64,000 bases of DNA from Maribacter caenipelagi. Lineage in GTDB: Bacteria; Bacteroidota; Bacteroidia; Flavobacteriales; Flavobacteriaceae. The notes below the pieces were generated by a model. It saw nothing but the letters and a program-made list of their open reading frames with translations. It was not told where the DNA came from and did not search any database. The DNA lies in NCBI RefSeq assembly GCF_004364175.1, contig NZ_SNZW01000014.1, positions 495,656 through 559,655 of the forward strand, read 5' to 3'. Positions within the stretch are counted from its first letter, which is position 1. Each line of letters opens with the position of its first letter. Shown in pieces: positions 55,379-63,903 of this stretch. The translations under genes were made by a program, and so were the position numbers.

Positions 55379-56419
55379 TCATACTATCATATCTTTTGGT
55401 ATTCTCTTATTCATTATTGCAAACCATAATGGCGGACATAAAGTCAAAACCATAGATGTTGGATACCCATAAGCCATTTGCGGACTCTCATCGTGACAAT
55501 CTAAAATTTGATATTTTTTTGAAGATTTATAGTGATGATCGCTGTGTCTAGTTAACTCATATAAAACAATTCGCCCAACTACATGGTTGGAGTTCCAAGA
55601 GTGCATTTCGCGAACACGCTCATATCGACCAGATTTGGTTTTATGCCGTAATAAACCGTAATGTTCGATATAATTTACCGTTTCTAGCATAATAAAACCA
55701 ACGATACCCGCTAAAAGTCCGAATAGTAGTACTGTTGGACCGAAGAAATACAAAATAGCACCTAAGTACATCATTTGGAATATAGTATACCAAAGCATAT
55801 CATTTTTAACAGACAAAAACCCTTGATTGTGACTCTTCAATAATCTTTTCTGAATTTTCCAGGCATTCAAATATTGACGAATGCTTGAGGTAAACCAAAA
55901 AGAATAAACGCTTTGGTTATATCTGGCAGTGGCTGGATCTTCGGGTGTTGCAGCATGCAAATGATGCCCAAAATTATGTTCAATATAAAAATGCATGTAA
56001 AAGCTAGGTAATAGCAAAGCCTTACCAATAAAACGTTCGTTGGTACTTTGTCGATGACCAAGTTCATGGGCTACATTTATTCCGTTAGTACCCAAAACAA
56101 TACCTACGGAGAAAATTAAGCCTATAAACTCATAAGTAGCTAGGTTTTGAGTATACACGGTGTAAAAACTCCAAAGTAACAACCCAATAATAACTGGTAA
56201 ATTGAGATAGAGAAGCCAATCAAAAACTTTTCGTTTTAACTTATCTTCTACCTCGTTTTCATCTAAATTGGAAGTTTCTACTGGTAGTAAAAGCTCTAAT
56301 ATAGGTATAATTACAAATGCATAAAAAGGCGTTAGAAAAGTAAAAATTTCTTTAAAGAATAAACCAATAAAAGTAACTAAGGGTAATGAAAATGCTGCTA
56401 GATATTTCAAGTCTTTCAT
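55379..56419 (-). CDS. alkane 1-monooxygenase (integral-membrane di-iron, AlkB/XylM type)
   Basis: 346 residues from ATG 56419; a TTG 36 nt upstream was rejected. Six hydrophobic helices and the conserved histidine boxes HELGH (118-122), HNFGHH (148-153) and HSDHH (292-296), plus NYIEHYG with H253, identify the AlkB alkane hydroxylase/xylene monooxygenase family. The di-iron centre hydroxylates terminal methyl groups of alkanes or related lipids at the inner membrane and needs rubredoxin or ferredoxin; neither is linked here. Monocistronic. Substrate range cannot be judged. Confidence 0.9.
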   Translation of the reverse strand: MKDLKYLAAFSLPLVTFIGLFFKEIFTFLTPFYAFVIIPILELLLPVETSNLDENEVEDKLKRKVFDWLLYLNLPVIIGLLLWSFYTVYTQNLATYEFIGLIFSVGIVLGTNGINVAHELGHRQSTNERFIGKALLLPSFYMHFYIEHNFGHHLHAATPEDPATARYNQSVYSFWFTSSIRQYLNAWKIQKRLLKSHNQGFLSVKNDMLWYTIFQMMYLGAILYFFGPTVLLFGLLAGIVGFIMLETVNYIEHYGLLRHKTKSGRYERVREMHSWNSNHVVGRIVLYELTRHSDHHYKSSKKYQILDCHDESPQMAYGYPTSMVLTLCPPLWFAIMNKRIPKDMIV

Positions 56420-56614
56420 AGGGGGATAATCTTTTATTTCATTTAAAAAATACAACTTAAAATGATTTTCATTTTAAACTGTAATTAACAAAACCACAGC
56501 GTACTAAAATTAAGTAATTAAGTTTGAAAAAATAAATTTTTACGATAATCCCCTTTTGGAAGACCATTCATTAATGCAAAAAATATCTAGAAAAGTTCGT
56601 CGTACTTATTAAAA

Positions 56615-56815
56615 CTAAAATTCAGCTTTCATTTCCTTTGCCTTTTTCATGTAACCAATATCCCAAATAAATAGACCCAAGGGTAATATAATATCGCGAG
56701 ATTCGTAAACTGAACTTAACGCTTCAATTATATAGTAATTTTTTGATATGAAAAATAAGGCTCCAATTATGATAAGTGTGAATCCGATGATTTCTAATGT
56801 ATTCTTCTTTTCCAT
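56615..56815 (-). CDS. small two-helix membrane protein, unknown
   Basis: 66 residues. Helix 1 covers about 7-24 (IIGFTLIIIGALFFIS) and helix 2 about 43-55 (ILPLGLFIWDIGYM). The ends are charged. No family recognised. The two well-formed helices and a plain ATG start favour a real gene, but short AT-rich hydrophobic frames can arise by chance. It stands alone between the alkane monooxygenase and SRPBCC genes. Confidence 0.45.
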   Translation of the reverse strand: MEKKNTLEIIGFTLIIIGALFFISKNYYIIEALSSVYESRDIILPLGLFIWDIGYMKKAKEMKAEF

Positions 56816-56947
56816 TTTTTCTATCTGGCATTGATAGCAGTTGCCAATAAACTACTCAAACAGTCTTTTGCTATCGCAAAATCTGGCAGACCATATGATG
56901 AAACCTACGTTTCTGTATTGCCTAGATAAATAGCGGATAAATTGAAT

Positions 56948-56985
56948 AAAAAAAGCTCAAGAATCTGATTTTAGAATCCATGAGC
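56948..56985 (-). terminator. terminator-like hairpin (minus strand)
   Basis: GCTCAAGAATC (56955-56965) pairs imperfectly with GAATCCATGAGC (56974-56985). On the minus strand T7 follows (A7 at 56948-56954). It lies 86 bp after the SRPBCC gene stop. Confidence 0.55.
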
Positions 56986-57070
56986 CTAGAATAATATTGT
57001 CTCAGATTAAAGAAGAATTTGTTTGTTTTTTACCTCAGTTCTTTGTTGTATGTCGTGCTTTACTTCTTGT

Positions 57071-57691
57071 TCAATTATTAGTTCTTCGCTCTACTTCAGC
57101 TTTAAGTTCTCTATTAAAAGTCAAGTATTGTGGAAGTACAAATCTCGCTAAATCGATATTGCTTCTGTTAGGGTTATATCCTCTAAATTCATCTGACTGA
57201 ATAAATTTCGTGCGGGATTTTCCATTTTTCCGAATCTCATATAAGTGCCTGTCAATTACTCCAGGTAATACGGCAATAGTATCAGACCAACCGTAATATT
57301 TATTTTCAGAATAGATGAGATTATGTGGGATTATCTGATTTTGCCCATCTACTTTGTAGACTATATTTACATCTTGCCCATTCTCTATCTTAATTCCATC
57401 AATTTTTTGAAGTGTAGAGCTCCAATTGGACATGTTCTCAAAGTCTGTCAATACCTCCCAAACTTCACTTGTAGCCGCATCAATTGTTATTGATGTAACT
57501 AAAGAATAATGATTCTCATCAATTTCCTTTATTGATACTTCTTCGATAGGTTTGATTGATGTATTAGAGGTACTTTCTGTTTTGACTTTACTACCACACC
57601 CCATAAATATAAAGGGTAGAATAACTATAAATGACAAACTCTGAAGAAGGGTAAATTTCTTTATATTTAAATATGATGTCTCACAATTCAT
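57071..57691 (-). CDS. SRPBCC domain lipoprotein
   Basis: 206 residues. Hydrophobic leader ending FIFMGC (C32), longer than usual; a later start is possible. The SRPBCC/polyketide-cyclase-like fold begins VTSITIDAATSEVWEVLTDFENMSNWSSTL (about 64-93), the standard START-like strand, helix and 'W' segment, and ends with helix LARFVLPQYLTFNRELKAEVERR. It should bind a hydrophobic ligand in the periplasm. Function unknown. Not clearly linked to neighbours; a 262-bp gap separates it from the AraC gene. Confidence 0.75.
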   Translation of the reverse strand: MNCETSYLNIKKFTLLQSLSFIVILPFIFMGCGSKVKTESTSNTSIKPIEEVSIKEIDENHYSLVTSITIDAATSEVWEVLTDFENMSNWSSTLQKIDGIKIENGQDVNIVYKVDGQNQIIPHNLIYSENKYYGWSDTIAVLPGVIDRHLYEIRKNGKSRTKFIQSDEFRGYNPNRSNIDLARFVLPQYLTFNRELKAEVERRTNN

Positions 57692-57953
57692 TTTACTAAT
57701 GATTTTAAAGTTAAGCTAATGGTTTTTGATTTATTTTCTTTTCCTGCATGTTCGTTAAGAGACATAGGGCAAGTGATAAGCACTGTCGTTTCGGTTTATT
57801 ACTTAGCTAAAAATTAATATTTTGCTTTTATCTTTTCTGCTATAAACGCTAAATTTTATATTTAGCGGACTTTTCGAGTATTCTCAGACCTTTTGGAGTT
57901 AACACAATTGCCTATGTTTTTTATACATCTTTGTTAGCTCTAGTACTTTTTAT

Positions 57954-58868
57954 TCAATTAAAAGATTGCCTAAATGCAATAGGTGAAATATTAGTTTTAT
58001 TCTTAAATAGTTTACTAAATGAAGTAGGATATTCAAAGCCTAATTCATAAGCAATTTCACTCACACTTAATTCCGTAGTTGATAATTTCTCTTTGGCTTT
58101 ATCAATTACTCTGTTCTGAATATGCTGTTGGGTACTTTGTCCAGTAATTATTTTTAATATGTTACTTAGGTAATTAGGAGACAAATTTAAATCATTTGAA
58201 ATTTGAGCAACAGAAGGAACTCCATTAATAAGTGTTTCTCTATTATTAAAATAGTTGTTTAAAGTTTGTTCCAGTTTTATAAGAATTTGATGATTACTGA
58301 TTTTTCTTGTAATAAATTGTCTTTCATAATAACGTTCAGCATAATTGAGCAATAATTCAATTTGTGAAATGATAATATTCTGACTGAATTTATCAATATT
58401 AGATTGATATTCTCTTTCTATATTTTTTAAGAGTTCTACAATAATGTTTTCTTCTTTTTCAGAAAGGAAAAGAGCTTCATTCACATCATAACCAAAAAAA
58501 TCATAATTTTTAATAGATTTAGCTAAAGGTGTATTCCATAAAAAGTCTGGATGGATAAGAAGTAGCCATCCAGACGGATTTACTTTTATGTTCTGATTTA
58601 TTGTAATCGTTAATATTTGTTTTGGTGCAACAAATGAAAATATACCCTCGTCAAAATCATATTTTTGTTGTCCATAATTAAATTTCTCACTTACATTTCT
58701 TTTTAAACCAATAGAATAAAAGTCCTGTATCCATTTAATTTTATCTGAATCAGTTGCATAATTTACTTTACTATAGTCTACTAAACTAATAAGTGGATGT
58801 TCTGACTTAGGTAAATTACTATAGTTATGAAATTCACATATAGATTTAAATCGATGGATTTCTTTCAT
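57954..58868 (-). CDS. AraC family transcriptional regulator (module 1)
   Basis: 304 residues: an N-terminal cupin-like sensor part (about 20-180, with YGQQKYDFDEGIFSFVAP and LLLIHPDFLWNTPLA) and a C-terminal double HTH (about 200-304, with VAQISNDLNLSPNYLSNILK and SEIAYELGFEYPTSFSKLFK). It is a close paralogue of the regulator at 60157-61068. It is the last gene of a minus-strand unit after the SDR and the broken Atu4866 gene (16-bp gap), so it may autoregulate and respond to a small aldehyde- or ketone-like inducer; this is inference. Confidence 0.9.
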   Translation of the reverse strand: MKEIHRFKSICEFHNYSNLPKSEHPLISLVDYSKVNYATDSDKIKWIQDFYSIGLKRNVSEKFNYGQQKYDFDEGIFSFVAPKQILTITINQNIKVNPSGWLLLIHPDFLWNTPLAKSIKNYDFFGYDVNEALFLSEKEENIIVELLKNIEREYQSNIDKFSQNIIISQIELLLNYAERYYERQFITRKISNHQILIKLEQTLNNYFNNRETLINGVPSVAQISNDLNLSPNYLSNILKIITGQSTQQHIQNRVIDKAKEKLSTTELSVSEIAYELGFEYPTSFSKLFKNKTNISPIAFRQSFN

Positions 58869-58884
58869 TCTTTTAAATTAAGAA

Positions 58885-59133
58885 TTAATTTTCTTTAAAT
58901 AATACCATTCCTGCGTGATAAAGGATTCCATTTCTGAACTCTCCATCTGCTGTGAATCCTGTATCATCTTTATAATCAATTTGATTTCCTGTTACTTGAT
59001 AACTTCCTTGATAAGCACTTTTTTGATTTCCTCTCGCTTCGTCATATCAATTGTTTGGAAGTAATTCGTGATGGATATTTCCATCTACTGTCATCCACAT
59101 TCCAGTATATTGTTTTGATTCTCCTATTGTCAT
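58885..59133 (-). pseudogene. Atu4866-domain protein interrupted by an in-frame TGA
   Basis: Reading minus from ATG 59133 gives YTGMWMTVDGNIHHELLPNN, a TGA at 59049-59047 (codon 29), then YDEARGNQKSAYQGSYQV and GFTADGEFRNGILYHAGM to TAA at 58885-58887. This is the full length and pattern of the Atu4866 family (about 80 residues). Where relatives have Arg before YDEARG, the codon is TGA, one C-to-T change from CGA. All else is intact, so the loss is recent or the base is an error. Lies between SDR (12-bp gap) and AraC genes. The family's function is unknown. Confidence 0.85.
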
Positions 59134-59145
59134 TTGATTTAAAAT

Positions 59146-59991
59146 TTATTTTTTAAACCCTGTAGATGTTCCCAAAGCTATATTTTCTTTCATAGCTTTC
59201 TGTATCGTCTCTATTTTAAGGTTTGCATAGTGGTATGCATCTTTACCCATAAAAAAATGTACTGGTGGATTTTCTTGTTTACTTAAAGCGATTAATACTG
59301 CTGCTCCTTTTTCTGGGTCATTAGGTTGATTACCATCTATATCCTTTAAATGTACTTGTTCCATTTCACGAGCTGTTTTATACCCTTCAATTGGATTATT
59401 AGGGGTTTTGACAGAACCTTCTGATAAAAAATTGGTTCTAAAATAACCTGGATATACTAAGGTTGTATATACTCCAAATGATTTCATTTCTTCGGCTATA
59501 GCCTCTGTAAAACCTGCAACAGCAAATTTTGTAGAACAATAAATACCAAAACCTGCAAAATTACCTGTATAACCGCCAATAGAAGAAATATTAAATATGT
59601 GTCCAGATTTTTGTTTACGTAAATATTGTGTAGCATTTCTAATTACGTTTAAAGAACCAAACACATTTACTTTAAAATTGTCTTCCACTTCTTTTTCTGA
59701 AAGCTCTTCTAAAGTTCCAATTTGACTGTAGCCTGCGTTATTAACTAAAACATCAATTCTACCAAAATGACTAATTGTAGTTTCAATAGCTTTCTTAACA
59801 TTTTCATTTTCTGTTAAATCCATTTCGATTGGTAAGAAATTTTCATTTTCTTCTCCGATTTCTTTAATTAAGGATTGTTTGTTCCTTGAGGTAGAGGCAA
59901 CATTACAGCCTTGTAAAAGAAGCTTTTTGGTTAAGATTAATCCTAAACCTTTCGATGCTCCTGTAATAAACCATACTTTTTTTGTGTTCAT
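59146..59991 (-). CDS. short-chain dehydrogenase/reductase (module 1)
   Basis: 281 residues from ATG 59991; an upstream TTG start was rejected. Classical SDR: TGASKGLG (10-17), NNAGYSQ, ISSIGG with the catalytic Ser, and YCSTK with the YxxxK pair. After the core, a C-terminal extension resembles the oxidoreductases of the DltE/YusZ-like group. NAD(P)H-dependent reduction of a carbonyl compound is expected. Head of the unit SDR, Atu4866, AraC. Confidence 0.9.
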   Translation of the reverse strand: MNTKKVWFITGASKGLGLILTKKLLLQGCNVASTSRNKQSLIKEIGEENENFLPIEMDLTENENVKKAIETTISHFGRIDVLVNNAGYSQIGTLEELSEKEVEDNFKVNVFGSLNVIRNATQYLRKQKSGHIFNISSIGGYTGNFAGFGIYCSTKFAVAGFTEAIAEEMKSFGVYTTLVYPGYFRTNFLSEGSVKTPNNPIEGYKTAREMEQVHLKDIDGNQPNDPEKGAAVLIALSKQENPPVHFFMGKDAYHYANLKIETIQKAMKENIALGTSTGFKK

Positions 59992-60108
59992 ATTCTTTGA
60001 ATTGAGATTATGATACAAAATTGGCTCATTTAAGAGTTTTTCGCTTTTCCAAATCTGAGAAAGGTATAGTCAAATCTACTTTATGCGATGATTTTTGGTC
60101 GTATTACC

Positions 60109-60139
60109 GCTAACGTTTTTAGATCAATTGTTAGCTGTA
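60109..60139. repeat. inverted repeat GCTAAC/GTTAGC, left flank of module 2
   Basis: GCTAAC (60109-60114) and GTTAGC (60130-60135) form a small hairpin with a 15-nt loop. GTTAGCTGTA (60130-60139) recurs inverted as TACAGCTAAC at 62851-62860, so the pair brackets the three-gene module between them. Confidence 0.6.
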
Positions 60140-60156
60140 GTGTTCCGAAATACTGT

Positions 60157-61068
60157 TTAATTATATAATTTCCTGAATTCCAATGGTGTCAGTTCCGTTT
60201 TTTTCTTGAATAATTTCCCAAATGATTGTGGGTGTTCAAATCCTAAACTGTAAGCAATTTCATTTACGGTTAACTCGGTAGTCGAGAGTTTCTCTTTAGC
60301 TAATTGCATTAGTTTTTCGTGAATATATTCTTGGGGACTTTTGCCTGTTATTGTTTTTAATAATCTGCTTAAATAATTGGATGATAAGTTCAATGAAGCA
60401 GACAGATAATTAACTGTTGGCAATCCATTTTCTTGTAGGTCTTTGCTTTTAAAATAATTATTTAAAAGTGTTTCGAATTGTTCAAGAATTCTATGGTTTG
60501 ATTTTTTTCGAGTGATAAATTGACGATGATAAAACCGTTCTGAATACGTGAGTAATAATTCCAATTGTGAAATGAGAACATCTTGACTGAATTTATCAAT
60601 ATTGGAATTATATTCTTGATTAATATTTTGCATCAAATCGGTTAACGTATTTTGTTCCTTGTCCGAAAGATGCAATGCTTCTGTTAATTCATAACCAAAA
60701 AAGTCATACTGCTTTATTTTTTGCGCTAAAGATGTATTCCAAAGAAAATCGGGATGAAAAATAAGCAACCTTCCCGAATGATTTAGTTTTTGTTCATCTT
60801 CTACTTCAATACGCATTACTTGATTTGGGGCGATGAAAGCCAACACACCTTCGTCAAAGTCGTATTCCTGTTGTCCATATTTCATCTTTCCATTAAACAC
60901 CTGTTTTAAGGCAATAGAATAAAAACCGTGAGTAAAACTTGAAACCGTTATATTTTCTTTTCTTTTAATATCTGCAAAATTAACTACGCTAACCAAAGGA
61001 TGCTGTGGTTTTGGCAACTGCATTAATCTATGATATTCGGTGATATTTTTAATGTGAAGTATAGACAT
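60157..61068 (-). CDS. AraC family transcriptional regulator (module 2)
   Basis: 303 residues, same layout as the module-1 regulator and clearly paralogous: shared stretches include YGQQ.YDFDEG, HPDFLWNT.LA, NYDFFGY/QYDFFGY, SNIDKFSQ and RQFITRK. The C-terminal double HTH includes VNEIAYSLGFEHPQSFGKLFK. The sensor half differs more than the HTH half. It lies downstream of the SDR gene (9-bp gap) in a minus-strand unit NmrA, SDR, AraC. Probable inducer-dependent regulator of its own unit. Confidence 0.9.
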   Translation of the reverse strand: MSILHIKNITEYHRLMQLPKPQHPLVSVVNFADIKRKENITVSSFTHGFYSIALKQVFNGKMKYGQQEYDFDEGVLAFIAPNQVMRIEVEDEQKLNHSGRLLIFHPDFLWNTSLAQKIKQYDFFGYELTEALHLSDKEQNTLTDLMQNINQEYNSNIDKFSQDVLISQLELLLTYSERFYHRQFITRKKSNHRILEQFETLLNNYFKSKDLQENGLPTVNYLSASLNLSSNYLSRLLKTITGKSPQEYIHEKLMQLAKEKLSTTELTVNEIAYSLGFEHPQSFGKLFKKKTELTPLEFRKLYN

Positions 61069-61077
61069 TAGTTTGTT

Positions 61078-61842
61078 TTAAATCATTTGTCCGCCAGAGA
61101 CTTCTATGCGTTGTGCATTTATCCATTTTGCATCATCGGTGCATAAAAAGGCAGCAACACTTCCGATATCATCTGGTAATCCTACACGTCCCAAAACAGT
61201 GTTTGACGCAATAAAACTATTCATTTTTTCATTATCCCTTACAGCTCCACCACCAAAATCAGTTTCAATAGCACCTGGTGCGATTACATTTGACCGAATT
61301 TTTCTTTCGCCTAATTCTTTTGCTTGATACTTTGTTAATGTTTCAATAGCACTTTTCATAGATGCATAAACTGAAAATCCGTTTATGGTAAAACGAGTGA
61401 GCCCCGTTGATACATTAACAATTCCTCCACCGTCATTTAGAAGGTTCAATGCACTTTGGGTTAATAAATAAGTACCTTTAAACTGAATATTATAAATTGT
61501 ATCTAATTGTTCTTCAGTTGTTTTAACAAATGGTGAATTTATTCCAATACCTGCATTATTTATGAGATAGTCAATTTTCTCAACTCCAAATTTGGATTTA
61601 ATAGACCTTTTAAGAGTATCAAAGAATTCTTCGAAATTTTGGAAGTCTTCTATGTCTAATTGAACCGCAATTGCTTGTGGTCCTAAACGCTCAATTTCTT
61701 TGATAACCTCTTTAGCTTTTTCTTCGTTGTTGTTATAAGTTAGAATTATATGAAGTCCTTTTTTTGCTAATTCCAAAGCCATGTTTTTCCCTAATCCACG
61801 GCTTCCACCAGTTACTAAAGCAATTTTTATTTTGTTTGTCAT
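61078..61842 (-). CDS. short-chain dehydrogenase/reductase (module 2)
   Basis: 254 residues, standard classical SDR length. TGGSRGLG (11-18), NNAGIG, VNVSTG with the catalytic Ser, and YASMK (YxxxK). The C-terminal RVGLPDDIGSVAAFLCTDDAKWINAQ and VSGG are the usual FabG-like cofactor and tetramer region. NAD(P)-dependent carbonyl reductase of unknown substrate. 10 bp after the NmrA-like gene and 9 bp before the AraC gene, so one transcript. Confidence 0.92.
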   Translation of the reverse strand: MTNKIKIALVTGGSRGLGKNMALELAKKGLHIILTYNNNEEKAKEVIKEIERLGPQAIAVQLDIEDFQNFEEFFDTLKRSIKSKFGVEKIDYLINNAGIGINSPFVKTTEEQLDTIYNIQFKGTYLLTQSALNLLNDGGGIVNVSTGLTRFTINGFSVYASMKSAIETLTKYQAKELGERKIRSNVIAPGAIETDFGGGAVRDNEKMNSFIASNTVLGRVGLPDDIGSVAAFLCTDDAKWINAQRIEVSGGQMI

Positions 61843-61852
61843 TTCTTTGTTT

Positions 61853-62719
61853 TTATAAATTGAACAATAATTTCAAACCTTCTTTCAGGTCTTTGGGTTT
61901 ACGTCCTAAATAATGTTGCAATTCATTTGTGACTGTTGATTCCTGTCCGTTTTTAATATCAAGGTTAAAATCAACTATTTTTTTCACCATTGGTTCAGGA
62001 ATTCCATTGTTAAGCATTATTTTTTTAAATGGCTCAACTTCTATGGTTTTGTAAATTACTTCTTTGCCCGAAAGGTCTGTAAGTACAGACGCAACATCAT
62101 AAAAGGAAAATGCATCAGAACCCGTAAAGTTAAACGTTTGATTTTCGAAATTTTCGTTCATTAAAACATTAGCCATTGCCTCTGCTTGTTCAGCTTTCAA
62201 AACATAAGCCACTTTACCATTTTCAGCAGGTTGTAATATGCCTTTCTCAAAAACGTGTTTGCCAACAAAAAGTGGTAATACATCCATATACAAAGCATTT
62301 CTGAAAATGATATATTTCAATCCGCTTTCTTTAATATAATCTTCGGTTAAGAAATGCTCCATCATTAGTTTATTTACTAACGTGTTTTTGTCCTTTAAGG
62401 AACGACTTGTGTAAGCAATGTTTTTAACGCCTTTCTTTTTTGCGGTATTGATTACGTTTTTATGTTCTTGCATTCTGTCGCCTTGGTCTCCCGAAGAAAT
62501 AAGCAAAACAGTATTTACATTGTCCATCGCTTTTTCAAGCGATTCAACATCGCTATATTGTCCAATAAAAGCTTTTAATCCTTTTTGTTCGAATTCGGTT
62601 TTACTTTCTTCCTTTCTTGTGAGAACCGAAATATTTTCGGCTTTCATAGTTTTTAGTAAAGTTTCAACAACTGTAGTGCCCAATTCTCCAGTTGCACCAG
62701 TAACTAATATTTGTTTCAT
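61853..62719 (-). CDS. NmrA/QorB-like NAD(P)H-binding protein (atypical SDR)
   Basis: 288 residues from ATG 62719; a longer frame to 62764 lacks family support. The dinucleotide motif TGATGELG is at 7-14, and the region continues with a charged LTRKEE, as in NADPH-preferring atypical SDRs. NIAYTSRSL replaces the YxxxK area. The C-terminal domain with FTGSDAFSFYDVASVL matches NmrA/QorB/YtfG-like proteins, which act as quinone or enone reductases or redox sensors. First gene of module 2. Confidence 0.85.
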   Translation of the reverse strand: MKQILVTGATGELGTTVVETLLKTMKAENISVLTRKEESKTEFEQKGLKAFIGQYSDVESLEKAMDNVNTVLLISSGDQGDRMQEHKNVINTAKKKGVKNIAYTSRSLKDKNTLVNKLMMEHFLTEDYIKESGLKYIIFRNALYMDVLPLFVGKHVFEKGILQPAENGKVAYVLKAEQAEAMANVLMNENFENQTFNFTGSDAFSFYDVASVLTDLSGKEVIYKTIEVEPFKKIMLNNGIPEPMVKKIVDFNLDIKNGQESTVTNELQHYLGRKPKDLKEGLKLLFNL

Positions 62720-62850
62720 TTTCCAATTTTTTAAGTGAAGTACAAAGGTCAAATAGCTAAACAATAGTTATGTAGTCAAATCTATCTTTGTATCAGCCAA
62801 ATCGGATAAATGACTGAATTTTGTTAATTGGCAGCAAGTTTTTTTTGCAT

Positions 62851-62981
62851 TACAGCTAACGTGTTTGTATATGGTTTGTTGCGTGTTTTAAGCACCTAAT
62901 TTAGCAAATACAAACCTAATAGAAAATCTGCGAGGATTTTCGTAAGTAGGCTAGAACTAGCAATAAATTATATACGGTGTT
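62851..62981. repeat. long imperfect hairpin element, copy 1
   Basis: Outer arms AAC..GTATAT (62858-62872) and ATATAC..GTT (62970-62981) are inverted. An inner GAAAATC / GATTTTC hairpin (about 62921-62940) is perfect. The element starts with TACAGCTAAC, which is the inverted partner of 60130-60139. No coding content. It separates module 2 from the secreted unknown gene. Confidence 0.55.
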
Positions 62982-62985
62982 GCCA

Positions 62986-63765
62986 TTAGTTTTTTTCTTC
63001 CGCTAAACATTTTTCCATTCCCAGTTTCGCATTTTCAAATTCGGGAACGTATCTTTCTTTAAAGCTCATTTTTGGTTTTCGTTTATCAACTTCTATTTTA
63101 AAATCCTCGAATTTTGGCAAGTCAAACTCATGAAATGCTTTTCCATTAAACTTTGGCATATTTTCCACATATTCTTTTGCTCTGAAGCAGTTATTCGGGA
63201 ATCGAGTTGTTGAATAAGAAGTTACTTGATTTCCAACGTGTCGCATTGCAGTTAAAAAAAGTATTGCTTTTTCCGTATCGCTATCAAGATTTAGATTTTC
63301 CAAATCAATATTATTTTCCGCTAAATCCATAGGTTTTCGTTTATTCAGAACATCAATGAAAATCGAACTGTAATAAAATGCTAGAAGTTCATTCCTTGTC
63401 GGTAAGTCTTTTATTGAGTTCTTAACGACCTTTTTGGTTGATAGTTTTTTTAGTCCAACGTGTGGTCCATTAAATGAATTCCATTTAAGTTTAGTATTCA
63501 GATAATGAGCAACGAGAGTATTGTCAGTCGGTTTTCTTAAAAACTGATTTGAGGTTATGTTGTTTTTTCTTTTGCTTAATTCGACAAAAAAATCTTTAAT
63601 CTGATTTAATTCAGGTGCATTAAATTCCGAATTATTTGATTTTCCGTTATTTTCCCAAACAGCAATTATATATTCTGGAATTATTTCATTGTATTCAACT
63701 TCTTTATTTTGTCCAAAAACAGAATTAATTGAAAGAAATAATATTGCTAAAATCGATATTTTCAT
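62986..63765 (-). CDS. secreted protein of unknown function
   Basis: 259 residues from ATG 63765; a TTG four codons upstream was rejected. Signal peptide about 1-19 (ILFLSINSVFGQ). The mature protein is Lys/Asn-rich, mainly helical in appearance, with a single late Cys pair region (NNCFRAKEYV and the C-terminal MEKCLAEE). No domain I recognise. It is alone between two long hairpin elements, with codon use more AT-rich than the core genes, which suggests a mobile or cassette-like accessory gene. Confidence 0.65.
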   Translation of the reverse strand: MKISILAILFLSINSVFGQNKEVEYNEIIPEYIIAVWENNGKSNNSEFNAPELNQIKDFFVELSKRKNNITSNQFLRKPTDNTLVAHYLNTKLKWNSFNGPHVGLKKLSTKKVVKNSIKDLPTRNELLAFYYSSIFIDVLNKRKPMDLAENNIDLENLNLDSDTEKAILFLTAMRHVGNQVTSYSTTRFPNNCFRAKEYVENMPKFNGKAFHEFDLPKFEDFKIEVDKRKPKMSFKERYVPEFENAKLGMEKCLAEEKN

Positions 63766-63795
63766 TGTTTGGTTCAAATTAATGGCAACGGTCTT

Positions 63796-63903
63796 GTATA
63801 TGAAAAGTAGCGGATTTTAAGCACTAACTTTTCGGATTATAACTAACCTTTAATATATTCATTTTCTTTCGATTAAGCGATTAAACCGCTATTTTTTATA
63901 TAC
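63796..63903. repeat. long hairpin element, copy 2
   Basis: GTATATGAAAAGTAGCGG (63796-63813) pairs with CCGCTATTTTTTATATAC (63886-63903) over 18 positions, with 16 Watson-Crick and two G-U pairs, and a 72-nt loop. The 11-mer TATATACGGTG at 62969-62979 recurs at 63972-63982 after this element. No gene is visible from 63766 to the window end. Confidence 0.65.

Noticed and set aside
62851..63903. Integron attC sites
   Set aside because: The hairpins are long and flank a gene, but the canonical RYYYAAC and GTTRRRY ends are not present and no integrase is seen, so only a cassette-like comparison is kept.
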